Shown here: positions 34,741 to 45,143 of the stretch, piece after piece
Layout of the letters: the number at the start of each line of letters is the position of its first letter
How positions within the stretch are numbered: position 1 is the first letter of the stretch
NCBI RefSeq assembly: GCF_020857975.1
Contig: NZ_JACWUO010000003.1
Coordinates: forward strand, 1-64,000
Origin: Stenotrophomonas rhizophila
Lineage (GTDB): Bacteria; Pseudomonadota; Gammaproteobacteria; Xanthomonadales; Xanthomonadaceae
Length of the DNA: 64,000 nt
Reading direction: 5' to 3'
Notes under the pieces: model-generated
Databases searched by the model: none
What the model saw: only the letters and a program-made list of their open reading frames with translations
What the model was told of the DNA's origin: nothing
Translations under genes and position numbers: made by a program

Positions 34741-37263
34741 TCAGCGCTTCTTCTTGATCGGCGTACCCGGGCCCACGGTCTGCTCCAGCCAACGTTCGCT
34801 TTCGGCCAGCATGGTCATGATCGATTCGCGCGCGCGGTAGGCATGCGATTCGTTGGGCAGCATCACCAGCCGCGCGGTACCGCCCAGGCCCTTGACCGCG
34901 GCGAACATGCGCTCGCTCTGGATCGGGAAGGTGCCGGAGTTGTTGTCGTCCACGCCGTGGATGAACAGGATCGGATCCTTGATCCTGTCGGCGTAATTGA
35001 ACGGCGACATCTTCTGGTACACGTCCTGCGCCTGCCAGTAGTTGCGTTCCTCGGCCTGGAAACCGAACGGGGTCAGGGTACGGTTGTAGGCACCGCTGCG
35101 GGCGATGCCGGCCTTGAACAGGCGGGTGTGCGCGAGCAGGTTGGCGGTCATGAAGGCGCCATAGGAATGCCCGCCGATGGCGATGTGGTCGCGGTCGGTG
35201 ACACCGCGGCGCACCACCTCGTCCACCGCCGCTTCGGCATTGGCGATCAGCTGCGGCAGGTAGGTGTCGTTGGGTTCCTTGTCGCCCTCGCCGATGATCG
35301 GCATCGACGGGCTGACCAGCACCGCATAGCCCTTGGCCAGGAATGCCTGCGGCCCCCAGGCGCTGATCGCGTTGAAGCGGTACGGCGAATCGGTGACCTG
35401 GCTGGCCGCGGCGGCGGTCTTGAACTCGCCCGGGTAGGCCCACATCAGCAGCGGCAGCGGGCCATCCTTCTTCGCGCTGTAGCCCGGCGGCAGCATCAGC
35501 GTGGCGGTCAGGTCGATGCCGTCGTTGCGCTTGTAGCGGATCAGTTCCTTGCTCACGCCACGCAGCTGCGGCAGCGGGTGCTGGAAGTGGGTCAACGCGA
35601 ACGGTGCGGCGCTGGCGTCGGCCAACGACTGCACATAGAAGTTGGCTGGTTCGTCGGGCGATTCGCGGGTCAGCAGCAGCGAAGTGCCTTCGGCATCGAG
35701 CAGGGCCTGCGGTACGGCATAGACCGGCGCGGTGGAATGGAACAGGCGGGTGGTCTGCTTGCTCTCCAGGTCCAAACGGTCCACGAACGGGCGGTCGCCT
35801 TCCGGCGAGGCGCCCTGGCCGTACAGGAAGATGCTGCGGCCGTCGGCGGTGATCTGCAGGCGCGTGCGGCCGTTGACGTCGCGCACCAGGCCGGGCCGGC
35901 CCGGATCGTTGTAGCGGTCCTGCGAGGAACGCTCGGACAGCAGTTCCGGTGCCCTGTCCTGCTGGTCAGGGGCGATCCGCCACTGCTTGACTACCCGGCT
36001 CTTCCACCACGATTCGTTGAGCAGGGCCAGGTCGCCACGTCCCCACTGGATACCGGCATAGCGGCTGCCCAGCTGGGCCAGGGTGACCGGCGGGGTATCG
36101 AACGGCGCGGCCTGCATCAGCACCGCATCGCGCACCTTGGCCTGGCGGGCAGGGTCGCCACCGTCCTGGGCTTCGGCCCAGACCAGCGTTGCCGGTGCAT
36201 CGGCACGCCATTCGATCCGGCGCACGCCGGTGGCCACCGCATCGTTGCCGGTCGGCAGGCCTTCCTGCAGCGGCAGCTCGGCTACGGTGTGCTCGAGCTT
36301 GCCGTCGGTGGCCGACAGCACTTCGATGCGGCGCGCAAACGCGCTGGCAGGAACCAGGTAGGAATACGGGCGCTGCACCCGCTCGCTGAGCAGATGGCGG
36401 CCATCGGGCGACACACTGAGGTCCCAATAAACACCGCCGGTGGACAGCGGCGTGGTCACGCCGTTGAGCGCGACCATGGCCGGCTGCGCGCTGGCGTAAT
36501 GGTCGAACAGGCGTGCGTCGGCCTCGTTTCCGAGCAGGTCCTGGTAGGTGCGGATCGCGCGCACCCCGGCATCGGCCTGGGTCTGCTGGATCGCCGGCCC
36601 GGCCGGGATGCCACCGGCAACCGGGACCGGGCCCTTGAGCTGTTGCATCACCAGCAGGCCGCGGCTGTCGGGCAACCAGCTGTAGCCGTCGCCCAGCACC
36701 GTGTTGAGATCGGCCAGCAGGCGGCGCGCCGACCCTGCGGCCACGTCGACGATCCACAGCTCGTTGCTGCCGCTGGCGGCATGCACCTGGTTGAAGGCCA
36801 GGTACTGCTGGTCCGGCGACCAGGCCAGGGTGGCGATCGACAGGGGCTGCGGCAGCCCGCTGATCTGGCGCGCCTTGCCATCGTCGATGCGCATCAGCCA
36901 CAACTTGTCGGCGAAGCTGAAGCGGCTGGCCGAATGCGTGGCCGGGTTGATGCGCAGCCCGGCCAGCTTCAGTTCCGGCTGGGCCACCTCGGCGATCGAC
37001 GGCAACGACGGGGCCTGGGTCAGCGCGGCGATGTCGCGGCGCGGCGACAGGCTCAGGCTTGGCGCGCGGGGGGCATCCACCACCGCCTGCAACGCTGCCG
37101 ACGGCAGCTGGTAGCCCTGCCCGCCCTTGGCCGCGACCACCTGCGGGGCCTGGGGCGTGCCGGCAGCGGCGGCCAGCGCCAGCGGGGCGACCGCGAGCAG
37201 GGCCATGGCCGCGATCAGCCGGCAGCCCCAGCGCGGGGCGCGGCGATGGTCGTTGCGTGTCAT
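34741..37263 (-). CDS. Exported S9-family serine peptidase (prolyl oligopeptidase-like)
   Basis: An 840-residue enzyme. The N terminus has a signal-like segment (about 15-36). A long beta-propeller region (about 60-560) precedes the catalytic domain. The triad is Ser700 in GGHSYGAF, Asp772 or Asp773 in HGVDDNNSG and His807 in NESHAYR. The overall layout resembles the glutamyl-endopeptidase-type S9 branch. It probably cleaves short peptides in the periplasm or outside the cell. It has its own leader, well separated from ppc by the REP array. Confidence 0.9.
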   Translation of the reverse strand: MTRNDHRRAPRWGCRLIAAMALLAVAPLALAAAAGTPQAPQVVAAKGGQGYQLPSAALQAVVDAPRAPSLSLSPRRDIAALTQAPSLPSIAEVAQPELKLAGLRINPATHSASRFSFADKLWLMRIDDGKARQISGLPQPLSIATLAWSPDQQYLAFNQVHAASGSNELWIVDVAAGSARRLLADLNTVLGDGYSWLPDSRGLLVMQQLKGPVPVAGGIPAGPAIQQTQADAGVRAIRTYQDLLGNEADARLFDHYASAQPAMVALNGVTTPLSTGGVYWDLSVSPDGRHLLSERVQRPYSYLVPASAFARRIEVLSATDGKLEHTVAELPLQEGLPTGNDAVATGVRRIEWRADAPATLVWAEAQDGGDPARQAKVRDAVLMQAAPFDTPPVTLAQLGSRYAGIQWGRGDLALLNESWWKSRVVKQWRIAPDQQDRAPELLSERSSQDRYNDPGRPGLVRDVNGRTRLQITADGRSIFLYGQGASPEGDRPFVDRLDLESKQTTRLFHSTAPVYAVPQALLDAEGTSLLLTRESPDEPANFYVQSLADASAAPFALTHFQHPLPQLRGVSKELIRYKRNDGIDLTATLMLPPGYSAKKDGPLPLLMWAYPGEFKTAAAASQVTDSPYRFNAISAWGPQAFLAKGYAVLVSPSMPIIGEGDKEPNDTYLPQLIANAEAAVDEVVRRGVTDRDHIAIGGHSYGAFMTANLLAHTRLFKAGIARSGAYNRTLTPFGFQAEERNYWQAQDVYQKMSPFNYADRIKDPILFIHGVDDNNSGTFPIQSERMFAAVKGLGGTARLVMLPNESHAYRARESIMTMLAESERWLEQTVGPGTPIKKKR

Positions 37264-37374
37264 CTTGCATTCCTAATGGCGGTACCAGTGGCCGACCTTA
37301 ACAGCCGGCCGCCGGATCCCCCCCTGCCGATGGTTGGGGCAGGCGGCGATTCATGCCGATGCAACGCGCCGCGA

Positions 37375-37380
37375 TATAAT
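37375..37380 (+). promoter_or_regulatory. -10 box of the ahcY promoter
   Basis: TATAAT, a perfect consensus -10, placed about 14 bases ahead of the SAH riboswitch. The -35 is weak or absent. Confidence 0.7.
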
Positions 37381-37390
37381 GGCCGCCCCT

Positions 37391-37472
37391 CCACCGAGGG
37401 GCGCTGCGACCGTTCCGGACCCTGTCCGGCCGGCCAGGCTCGGTGGCCAGGATTGTTCCAACGGCGCCCGGC
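37391..37472 (+). promoter_or_regulatory. SAH riboswitch controlling ahcY
   Basis: Contains the conserved blocks CCGAGGGGCGCTGCGAC (37394-37410), CCAGGCTCGG (37434-37443) and AACGGCGCCC (37460-37469) in the correct order. CCGAG pairs with CTCGG, and GGGCGC pairs with GCGCCC in the final pseudoknot. It lies in the leader of ahcY, encoding the enzyme that clears SAH. Established knowledge: this class activates expression when S-adenosylhomocysteine accumulates. Confidence 0.9.
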
Positions 37473-37557
37473 GAATGCGAGTTCTGCTGGTCATGTGGTT
37501 GTCGGATATTCGACATCGCGCTTGACGAGCATGGCTCGTCACTACCGGAGCTTTTCA

Positions 37558-39018
<1,461 letters not shown>

Positions 39019-39050
39019 TCGGCCTGCCGATTTGGTTGCGTTGAACCAGG

Positions 39051-39076
39051 ACGGGCGCCGAAAGGCGCCCGTTTTT
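39051..39076 (+). terminator. Terminator after ahcY
   Basis: Stem ACGGGCGCC / GGCGCCCGT with a GAAA loop, followed by TTTTTT. Confidence 0.92.
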
Positions 39077-39091
39077 TGTTGGTGCCAGACC

Positions 39092-39117
39092 GATCACGAC
39101 CAACGGTCGTGATCTAC
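39092..39117. repeat. SMAG-type REP palindrome
   Basis: ATCACGACCAACGGTCGTGATCTACC-type palindrome, the same subtype as the copy at 31722. Confidence 0.65.
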
Positions 39118-39175
39118 CCGTTGTGCATGCGCGGTTCGCGGCAGGCACCGAGCGATGGTCGGTACGCCCAGCGCG

Positions 39176-39204
39176 GTAGGTACCGACCGTTGGTCGGTAC
39201 GCCC
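39176..39204. repeat. SMAG-type REP palindrome
   Basis: GGTAGGTACCGACC / GTTGGTCGGTACGC, upstream of ybaK; a partial sister copy is about 30 bases to the left. Confidence 0.65.
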
Positions 39205-39257
39205 AGCCCGATAGCCTGGGTCACGCCAGCACGCCCACGCGGCGCTACGATGTGCCC

Positions 39258-39731
39258 ATGACCCCGGCCATCAACCTGCTCCTCAAGCACGGCATCGCCC
39301 ACCGCGTGCTGTCCTACCACCACGATCCGGCTGCCGACTCCTACGGAAGCGAGGCGGTGCAGCAGCTCGGGCTGGATCCGGCACAGGTATTCAAGACCCT
39401 GCTGGCCAGCACCGAGAAGCACGAACTGCTGGTGGCGATCGTGCCGGTCAGCGGCACGCTGGACCTGAAGGCGCTGGCCGAGGCCGCAGGCTGCCGGAAG
39501 TGCGGGATGGCCCCGGTCGAGCAGGCGCAGCGCGCCACCGGTTACCTGGTCGGCGGGATCAGCCCGCTGGGGCAGAAGAAAACACTGCGCACCTTCCTGG
39601 ACGCCAGCGCACAGGCACTGCCGACGGTGCATGTGAGCGCCGGACGGCGCGGGCTGGAAGTGGCCCTGGCGCCGGCCGACCTGCTCCAGCTCACCCACGG
39701 CGCGGTTGCACCGATCGGCAAGCCGCGATGA
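39258..39731 (+). CDS. ybaK: Cys-tRNA(Pro) deacylase YbaK/EbsC
   Basis: A 157-residue editing enzyme that removes cysteine wrongly attached to tRNA-Pro. The segments TPAINLLLKHGIAH, EAVQQLGLDPAQVFKTLL, KTLRTFLDASA and GRRGLEVALAPADLL match the family. The start at ATG 39258 is preferred over the GTG at 39252. Its stop overlaps the next start by four bases, so the unknown gene 39728-40237 is probably coupled. Confidence 0.93.
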   Translation: MTPAINLLLKHGIAHRVLSYHHDPAADSYGSEAVQQLGLDPAQVFKTLLASTEKHELLVAIVPVSGTLDLKALAEAAGCRKCGMAPVEQAQRATGYLVGGISPLGQKKTLRTFLDASAQALPTVHVSAGRRGLEVALAPADLLQLTHGAVAPIGKPR

Positions 39732-40237
39732 TCGGCAGTCTGTTCGACCGCCTGTTTGGCACGCCCCTGCCACCGCTGCAGGAAGGCGGCCCCGGCACCG
39801 CACTGCTGCAGTCGCTGGGCAGTGGCGACTACGGCGTGCTGCGCACGGCTGCCGTCACCATCGCCCTCACCCGCGGGGCGGCATTGCTGGATGATCTGGC
39901 GGCGCAGCTGCCCTACGTGGAGGCCGCCCGGGCACGCTACAACACCGACCCGAAGTGGATCCGTGAACGCTACGAACTGGACTTCGTGCTGCGCAAGCTG
40001 CGCCACTGGCGCGACCGGAGCGGCTGCCTGTGCCAGCTGTATCCGTACTGGATGCACTACCAGCCCGAGCGTGAGATCGCCAGCGGCCATCTGCTGCCCA
40101 TCGCCACCGGCGTCGCCGAGGATGGCTGGGGAGATACGCAGGACGCCGCCTGCACCGCGTGCGGGCGCGGCTGGCGTTGCACCGACCGCGAGTACCACGC
40201 GCCGTGGTGGGAATGGAGTCCACTCCCGCAACGCTGA
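39728..40237 (+). CDS. Unknown soluble protein with a C-terminal CxxC
   Basis: A 169-residue protein of unknown function. The N-terminal two-thirds look alpha-helical (HEAT-like or orphan). A CLCQLYPYW segment and a C-terminal CTACGRGWRC, with a possible zinc-binding Cys cluster, are the only landmarks. It overlaps ybaK by four bases, so the two are cotranscribed and probably translationally coupled. Confidence 0.65.
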   Translation: MIGSLFDRLFGTPLPPLQEGGPGTALLQSLGSGDYGVLRTAAVTIALTRGAALLDDLAAQLPYVEAARARYNTDPKWIRERYELDFVLRKLRHWRDRSGCLCQLYPYWMHYQPEREIASGHLLPIATGVAEDGWGDTQDAACTACGRGWRCTDREYHAPWWEWSPLPQR

Positions 40238-40250
40238 TCCTGTCTCCGGG

Positions 40251-40280
40251 GGTAGAGCCACGCATGGCGTGGCTCTACCG
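40251..40280. repeat. SMAG-type REP palindrome
   Basis: GGTAGAGCCACGC / GCGTGGCTCTACC with TA between, almost perfectly palindromic, of the same subtype as 6857-6880. Confidence 0.7.
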
Positions 40281-40290
40281 GATCATCCGA

Positions 40291-40848
40291 TCACGGCCGC
40301 CAGTTGGCATTGCTGTCCCAAAACGCCACCGCGCGCCGGTAGGCCGCGCGGTCCAGCGGCACGCCCGAACCGCCCTCTTCCACGCCCAGGGCGTTGCGCA
40401 TCATGGTGATCGGCGCCATCGGCACTTCTTCCGGCTCGGCGGTGTAGATGCAGCCGACGATGCCCCACTCGGCGTCGATCGGCGAGCCCTCCCTGGCCAG
40501 CTGCTCGGCGCTGTACAGGATCACCACCAGGTAGTTCGCCCGCGGTGATTCCACCCCTTCGAACCAGCGCACCAGCACCGGCAATTCGTCGCGGTTGCGC
40601 GCCTCGTAGCCGGTATGCAGCTGATGCCGGTTGGCGTCGGTGATCGGCACGGTCAGGCAGCGCGTAGAGGTCCAGTTTTCGTACACGAACAGCTTGCAGA
40701 ACGGCGCATAGCCATCGAGTACCTTCAGCGGCGCGTGCGCGTTGAGGTGCGCCTGGAACTGCTCGGCGCTGCAGTCCTGGATGGTGTTGCCGCGCGGCAC
40801 GCGCGGGAACAGGCGGGGACGGGCGAATTCGGTGAGGACGATGGACAT
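40291..40848 (-). CDS. DUF3228-family protein
   Basis: A 185-residue protein that matches the uncharacterised DUF3228 family in its general layout: the N-terminal MSIVLTEFARPRLFPRV, YAPFCKLFVYENW, and the C-terminal RAAYRRAVAFWDSNANW. The start at 40848 gives the usual length; the upstream extension of the frame to 41310 is not supported. It is divergent from the amidohydrolase gene. No function is known. Confidence 0.8.
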   Translation of the reverse strand: MSIVLTEFARPRLFPRVPRGNTIQDCSAEQFQAHLNAHAPLKVLDGYAPFCKLFVYENWTSTRCLTVPITDANRHQLHTGYEARNRDELPVLVRWFEGVESPRANYLVVILYSAEQLAREGSPIDAEWGIVGCIYTAEPEEVPMAPITMMRNALGVEEGGSGVPLDRAAYRRAVAFWDSNANWRP

Positions 40849-41011
40849 GGCGGGACACGGTGGCTGGCAGGCGCAGAGAGTAACCCAGCACGTGTGTGTG
40901 GTTGCCCCCCACTCCCGCTGCGCCGATGCGACGGCACTGGAAAGATGCGCGCATATGTAGGAATCTCTGGCAACCGGGTCGTGTCGCGATCCTGTCCAAG
41001 GACGAAGAACC

Positions 41012-42544
41012 ATGCCTGCAGCAAAGGAAGCAGGGCCGGCCACGGGCGAGCGCCGCCGGCTACGTATTACCCTGCGCGTGGTGGCGGTCTGCGTGATCGG
41101 CCCGCTCGCACTGTTCGCACTTGGCCTATGGTGGCCCTGCCCGCAGGCGCCGCTTCCGGATGCCGTCGACAGCCGCCTGATCGTCAATGCGCGCATCATC
41201 GACGTGCGCCTTGGCAGCGCCGGGGCGCCTACCCATGTACTGATCGAGCGGGGACAGATCGTGCAGATTGGGCCGGGAGTGAAAGCCAGTGCTGGCATCC
41301 CGGTCTTCAACGCGGCTGGAGGCTACCTGCTTCCCGGCTTCTGGGACATGCACACACACGCCTTCCAGCTTTCGCCCCAGCTGCACTTTCCCTTGTCCGT
41401 GGCCAACGGCGTCACCGGGACGCGCGACATGATGGATTGCCCGCAGCACCAGGACAGCCTGATCGCCTGCGTCGCCGACAAGCGCCATTGGACCCGGTTG
41501 ACCGCCACCGGTCGGATGACGGCACCGCGTTTCGTGGAAGTGGCCAGTTTCTACTTCGAGGACCCGGCGATGACCCCGGCACAGGCAGCGGCGCGTGCTG
41601 CGGCTTACCGGGCCAGGGGGGTTGACGCGTTGAAGGTCTACAACCGGATGGCGCCGGCAACCTATTTGCAGCTGGCGACCGAAGCGCGACGCCTGGGCAT
41701 GCCATTGGTCGGGCATCTGCCCAAGGCAGTCAGCCTGGATCAAGCGCTACAACAGGGTCAGCGCAGTTTCGAACATGCCCACCTGCTCACCCGCCACTGT
41801 TTCAGCGATGCAGCCCACTGGCGCAGCGGTGCACTGGACCGGCTTGATCCAGTCGAGCTCGCCGAACACATGGTCGCTGGGTACGACGCAGCGGCATGCC
41901 AGCATGGTATCGATGCCATGCGCGTGGCAGGTAGCTGGTGGGTGCCCACCCACGTCACCCGCGAAGAAGATGCACGCGCGACCGATCCAGCCTTCCTCGC
42001 CGACCCCAGGCTGGTCTACCTGGATCCGCTTTCGCGCTGGGCGTATGCGGACGATCTGGCCGCGACGGCGGCACGCTATCCCGGTCCACGTGGCCAAGCC
42101 GCACTCCGAGGCTACTTTGATCACGGCCTGGCATTGACCGCTGCGGCGTACCGCGCAGGAGTACCCGTGCTGGTCGGCACTGATACTGCCATAGGTGGTT
42201 TCCGCTTCCATGACGAGATGGCGCTGCTGGTACGCGCCGGCCTGTCGCCGGCCGAGGTGCTGCGGGCGGCGACGCTGGATGCCGCCCGTTACGCGGGGAA
42301 GGAAGCGCACCACGGTTCGGTGGAGGTTGGAAAGCTCGGCGATTTGGTTCTGCTCGATGCAAATCCGTTGGAGGACATCGCACATACACGGCGGATCCAG
42401 GCCGTGTTCATGGGCGGACGATTGCACGATCGCAAGCGACTGGACGACCTGTTGGCATTCGGCCGGGGCCAGGCGCGCTCACCAGCCGTGTGGACCAAAC
42501 TGGTGTGGGGTTTCGTGCGCAGCCCGGTCAGTGCGGAGCTGTGA
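41012..42544 (+). CDS. Membrane-anchored amidohydrolase
   Basis: A 510-residue metal-dependent hydrolase of the amidohydrolase superfamily. An N-terminal membrane segment (about 17-40) tethers it to the inner membrane. The metal ligands include His-x-His in FWDMHTHAFQL, VGHLPK, FEHAHLL and the Asp in VGTDTAIGG. The C-terminal GSVEVGKLGDLVLLDANPL is typical of imidazolonepropionase- and prolidase-like members. The substrate is unknown; related enzymes cleave peptides or cyclic amides. Confidence 0.85.
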   Translation: MPAAKEAGPATGERRRLRITLRVVAVCVIGPLALFALGLWWPCPQAPLPDAVDSRLIVNARIIDVRLGSAGAPTHVLIERGQIVQIGPGVKASAGIPVFNAAGGYLLPGFWDMHTHAFQLSPQLHFPLSVANGVTGTRDMMDCPQHQDSLIACVADKRHWTRLTATGRMTAPRFVEVASFYFEDPAMTPAQAAARAAAYRARGVDALKVYNRMAPATYLQLATEARRLGMPLVGHLPKAVSLDQALQQGQRSFEHAHLLTRHCFSDAAHWRSGALDRLDPVELAEHMVAGYDAAACQHGIDAMRVAGSWWVPTHVTREEDARATDPAFLADPRLVYLDPLSRWAYADDLAATAARYPGPRGQAALRGYFDHGLALTAAAYRAGVPVLVGTDTAIGGFRFHDEMALLVRAGLSPAEVLRAATLDAARYAGKEAHHGSVEVGKLGDLVLLDANPLEDIAHTRRIQAVFMGGRLHDRKRLDDLLAFGRGQARSPAVWTKLVWGFVRSPVSAEL

Positions 42545-42592
42545 TCATGCAGGCATACGTATAGCCCACAGCACGCGGGCAGCTTGCTCCGA

Positions 42593-43483
42593 TCAGCGCG
42601 CGGGCGCGCCCAAGATCGCCTCCAACGCCGATTCCAACGTTGGATACTGGAACCGGAAACCGCCATCCAGCGCACGCGTCGGCACCACGTTCTGCCCGGT
42701 GAGCAGCAGCCCGGCCATTTCCCCGAAAGCCAGCCTCAGCACGAAGGCGGGCGTGGTCAGCAACGCAGGCCGGCCCAGCAGCCTGGCCAGCGTGCGCGCG
42801 AACGCGGCGTTGTCCACGGCAACCGGGGCGGTGCCGTTGTAGGCGCCCTGCGCCTGCCCGTTGGCCAGCAGCCACAGGATCATCCCGACCAGGTCCTCGC
42901 GGTGGATCCAGCTCATCCATTGCCTGCCATCGCCCATCGGCCCGCCCAGGCCCATCCGGAACGGCGGCAGCATGCGCACCAGCGCGCCACCGTCGCGATC
43001 CAGCACGATGCCGGTGCGCAGCACGCAGGTGCGCACGCCCAGGGCCTGCGCCTGCAATGCCTGCGCCTCCCACTGCCGGCACAGCATCGCGGCGAAGTCA
43101 TGCCCCGGGCAGGCCGCTTCATCCAGCGCGGTGGCATCGCGCGGCCCGTAATAGCCGATCGCCGAGCCGGACACCAGCACCTGCGGCGGTGCCGGCAGGG
43201 TCTGCATCCAGGCCAGCAGCGCCCGGGTGGTGCCCAGCCGCGAGTCCAGCAGGACCTGCTTGCGCGCCGGGCTCCAGCGCCCTGCGGCGAGCGGTTCACC
43301 GGCCAGGTTGACCACCGCCTGCACCGGGCCCAGGTCGTCCAGCCGGCCGATGTACTGCACGCCGTGCGGCGGCGTCCTACCGGGACTGCGGGTCAGCACG
43401 TTGACCCGGTGCCCCTGGGCAAGCAGTGCCGTGCACAGGCGCTGCCCGATGAAGCCCGTGCCGCCGGTGATCAGGATATCCAT
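42593..43483 (-). CDS. TIGR01777-family NAD(P)-dependent epimerase (YfcH-like)
   Basis: A 296-residue SDR-type protein. It opens with the nucleotide loop MDILITGGTGFIGQRL and carries VVNLAGEPL, SGSAIGYYG and a C-terminal DUF1731-like region (PTRALDGGFRFQYPTL). The start at 43483 agrees with the glycine-rich motif at the N terminus. Family members are often linked to the cell division inhibitor SulA family by name only; the reaction is unknown. Confidence 0.88.
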   Translation of the reverse strand: MDILITGGTGFIGQRLCTALLAQGHRVNVLTRSPGRTPPHGVQYIGRLDDLGPVQAVVNLAGEPLAAGRWSPARKQVLLDSRLGTTRALLAWMQTLPAPPQVLVSGSAIGYYGPRDATALDEAACPGHDFAAMLCRQWEAQALQAQALGVRTCVLRTGIVLDRDGGALVRMLPPFRMGLGGPMGDGRQWMSWIHREDLVGMILWLLANGQAQGAYNGTAPVAVDNAAFARTLARLLGRPALLTTPAFVLRLAFGEMAGLLLTGQNVVPTRALDGGFRFQYPTLESALEAILGAPAR

Positions 43484-43547
43484 CGTCGCTGTGCCCTCTG
43501 TGGACACGCACTGTAGCCGCCGCGGCGTGGAGGCCCTGCGAGCCTTT

Positions 43548-43577
43548 TTTACATTCATCGCGATGGAGCGATATGAT
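43548..43577 (+). promoter_or_regulatory. metF promoter
   Basis: TTTACA (43548-43553) and TATGAT (43572-43577) are separated by 18 bases, 28 bases ahead of the metF start. Confidence 0.65.
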
Positions 43578-43581
43578 GTAA
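43549..43581. promoter_or_regulatory. Palindromic operator candidate at the metF promoter
   Basis: TTACAT at 43549 and ATGTAA at 43576-43581 form inverted ends, with the perfect palindrome CATCGCGATG (43556-43565) between them. The array covers the whole promoter, so a repressor binding here would block transcription. The regulator is not identified; SahR-type control of methyl-cycle genes is one possibility. Confidence 0.45.
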
Positions 43582-43605
43582 CCACACCCGCCGCCGCCCA
43601 GCCCC

Positions 43606-44433
43606 ATGACCGCCATCAGCTTCGAGTTCTACCCGCCCAAGACCGATGACCAGCGTGCCCAGCTGGACCGCACCGCGGCCAGGCTCAAGGCATTCGCGCC
43701 GGAGTATGTGTCGTGTACGTTCGGCGCCGGCGGCTCGACCCTGAGCTATACCTCCGAGACCGTGCGCCACCTCAAGCAGCACCACCGCTTCGACGCGGCG
43801 CCGCACCTGTCCTGCGTGGGCGGCAGCCGCGAGGAGATCCGCGAGCTGCTCAAGCTGTACCGGGCGATCGGCTGCCAGCGCATCGTCGCCCTGCGCGGCG
43901 ACCTGCCCTCGGGCATGGGCCACCCCGGCGATCTGCGCTATGCGGCCGAACTGATCAGCTTCATCCGCGCCGAACATGGCGATGCGTTCCGGATCGAGGT
44001 GGGCGCCTACCCGGAAACCCACCCGCAGGCCAACGACGCGCTGCTGGACCTGAAGTACTTCAAGGCCAAGGTCGATGCCGGTGCCGACGCGGCGATCACC
44101 CAGTACTTCTACAACGCCGATGCGTATTTCCATTTCGTCGACGCGGTACGCGCGCTGGGCGTGAGCGTGCCGATCGTGCCGGGGATCATGCCGATCTCCA
44201 ACTTCAGCCAGCTGCGCCGTTTCTCCGAGCAGTGCGGCGCGGAAATCCCCCGCTGGATCGGCAAGAAGATGCTGGCCTTCGGCGATGACGCCGAGTCGGT
44301 GCGCGCCTTCGGCGCCGAGGTGGTGGCCAGCCTGTGCGAGCGGCTGGTCGCCGGTGGCGCACCCGGGCTGCACTTCTACACCCTCAACCTGGCCAAGCCG
44401 ACCACCCAGGTGCTGAAGCTGCTGAGGGGCTGA
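43606..44433 (+). CDS. metF: 5,10-methylenetetrahydrofolate reductase
   Basis: A 275-residue FAD enzyme that makes methyl-tetrahydrofolate for methionine synthesis. It has the N-terminal SFEFYPPK, FGAGGS, the LRGDLP loop, and C-terminal LHFYTLN. The start at 43606 has a consensus-like promoter with a palindromic operator candidate just upstream. Together with metK and ahcY it completes the methyl-cycle genes of this window. Confidence 0.95.
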   Translation: MTAISFEFYPPKTDDQRAQLDRTAARLKAFAPEYVSCTFGAGGSTLSYTSETVRHLKQHHRFDAAPHLSCVGGSREEIRELLKLYRAIGCQRIVALRGDLPSGMGHPGDLRYAAELISFIRAEHGDAFRIEVGAYPETHPQANDALLDLKYFKAKVDAGADAAITQYFYNADAYFHFVDAVRALGVSVPIVPGIMPISNFSQLRRFSEQCGAEIPRWIGKKMLAFGDDAESVRAFGAEVVASLCERLVAGGAPGLHFYTLNLAKPTTQVLKLLRG

Positions 44434-44483
44434 CCCCTGCGTAAATCGCTTGCAGATAACGCCGTCGCGGCTACTCTGCTGCG

Positions 44484-45068
44484 ATGAAACTGCTTCTGCC
44501 GCTGCTGCTGTGCGCGCTGTGCCTGCCTGCCCCGGGATCGGCGCAGGCGCAGCGCGTGAACCGGTGTACCAACGCGCAGGGCCAGACCGTCTTCACCGAC
44601 CGCCGCTGCGATGCACTTGGCGCCACCGAGCGGATGCCGGCACGCACGCCCACCGTGGGCAACACCGGCATCTACCGCGCCGGTTGCGCGCGTCGGCTCA
44701 GCGAGTTGACCGGGCAGATCCGCGATGCGGTCAGCCAGCAGGATGTGAACCGGCTGTCGTCCATCTACCTGTGGAACAACGTCTCCAACGCCACGGCCAA
44801 CCAGATCATCGGGCGGCTGGAAGCGGTGGTGCAGCGGCCGCTGGTGGATATCGCGCCGGTGTACCCGGCCAGCGATGAGAGCGCCGTGGTGGCGCCTGCA
44901 AGTGCGTCGGTGCTGGGCGGCGACGGGCAGCCGCTGACGGAGGCGCCGCCGCGCCGGCCGCGCCCGGTGGGGTTGCGGCTGGAGCAGACGCTGGGCAGCA
45001 CGGCAACGCCGGCGCGCACGGTGTTCGGGCTGCGGCGGCAGTACGGATGTTTCTGGATCACGTTGTAG
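44484..45068 (+). CDS. Exported DUF4124-like protein
   Basis: A 194-residue protein with a signal peptide (1-22, ending AQA) and a short DUF4124-like segment, RVNRCTNAQGQTVFTDRRC (22-40), whose two Cys probably form a disulfide. The rest is a helical middle and a low-complexity Pro/Arg-rich tail. Probably periplasmic. The function is unknown. Confidence 0.75.
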   Translation: MKLLLPLLLCALCLPAPGSAQAQRVNRCTNAQGQTVFTDRRCDALGATERMPARTPTVGNTGIYRAGCARRLSELTGQIRDAVSQQDVNRLSSIYLWNNVSNATANQIIGRLEAVVQRPLVDIAPVYPASDESAVVAPASASVLGGDGQPLTEAPPRRPRPVGLRLEQTLGSTATPARTVFGLRRQYGCFWITL

Positions 45069-45083
45069 CCGCGGTTGGCTGGG

Positions 45084-45110
45084 GTTGCCGGCCAGCGGCC
45101 GGCACTACCG
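45084..45110. repeat. SMAG-type REP palindrome
   Basis: GGTTGCCGGCCAGC / GGCCGGCACTACC in reverse orientation, between two convergent genes. Confidence 0.7.
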
Positions 45111-45143
45111 GGGTGTTCCGGGCGGTTGGCTCTGGCCCTCGGC

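Noticed and set aside
34735-37557. Long plus-strand extension upstream of ahcY
   Set aside because: Antisense to the S9 peptidase and runs through the SAH riboswitch; the real ahcY start is 37558.
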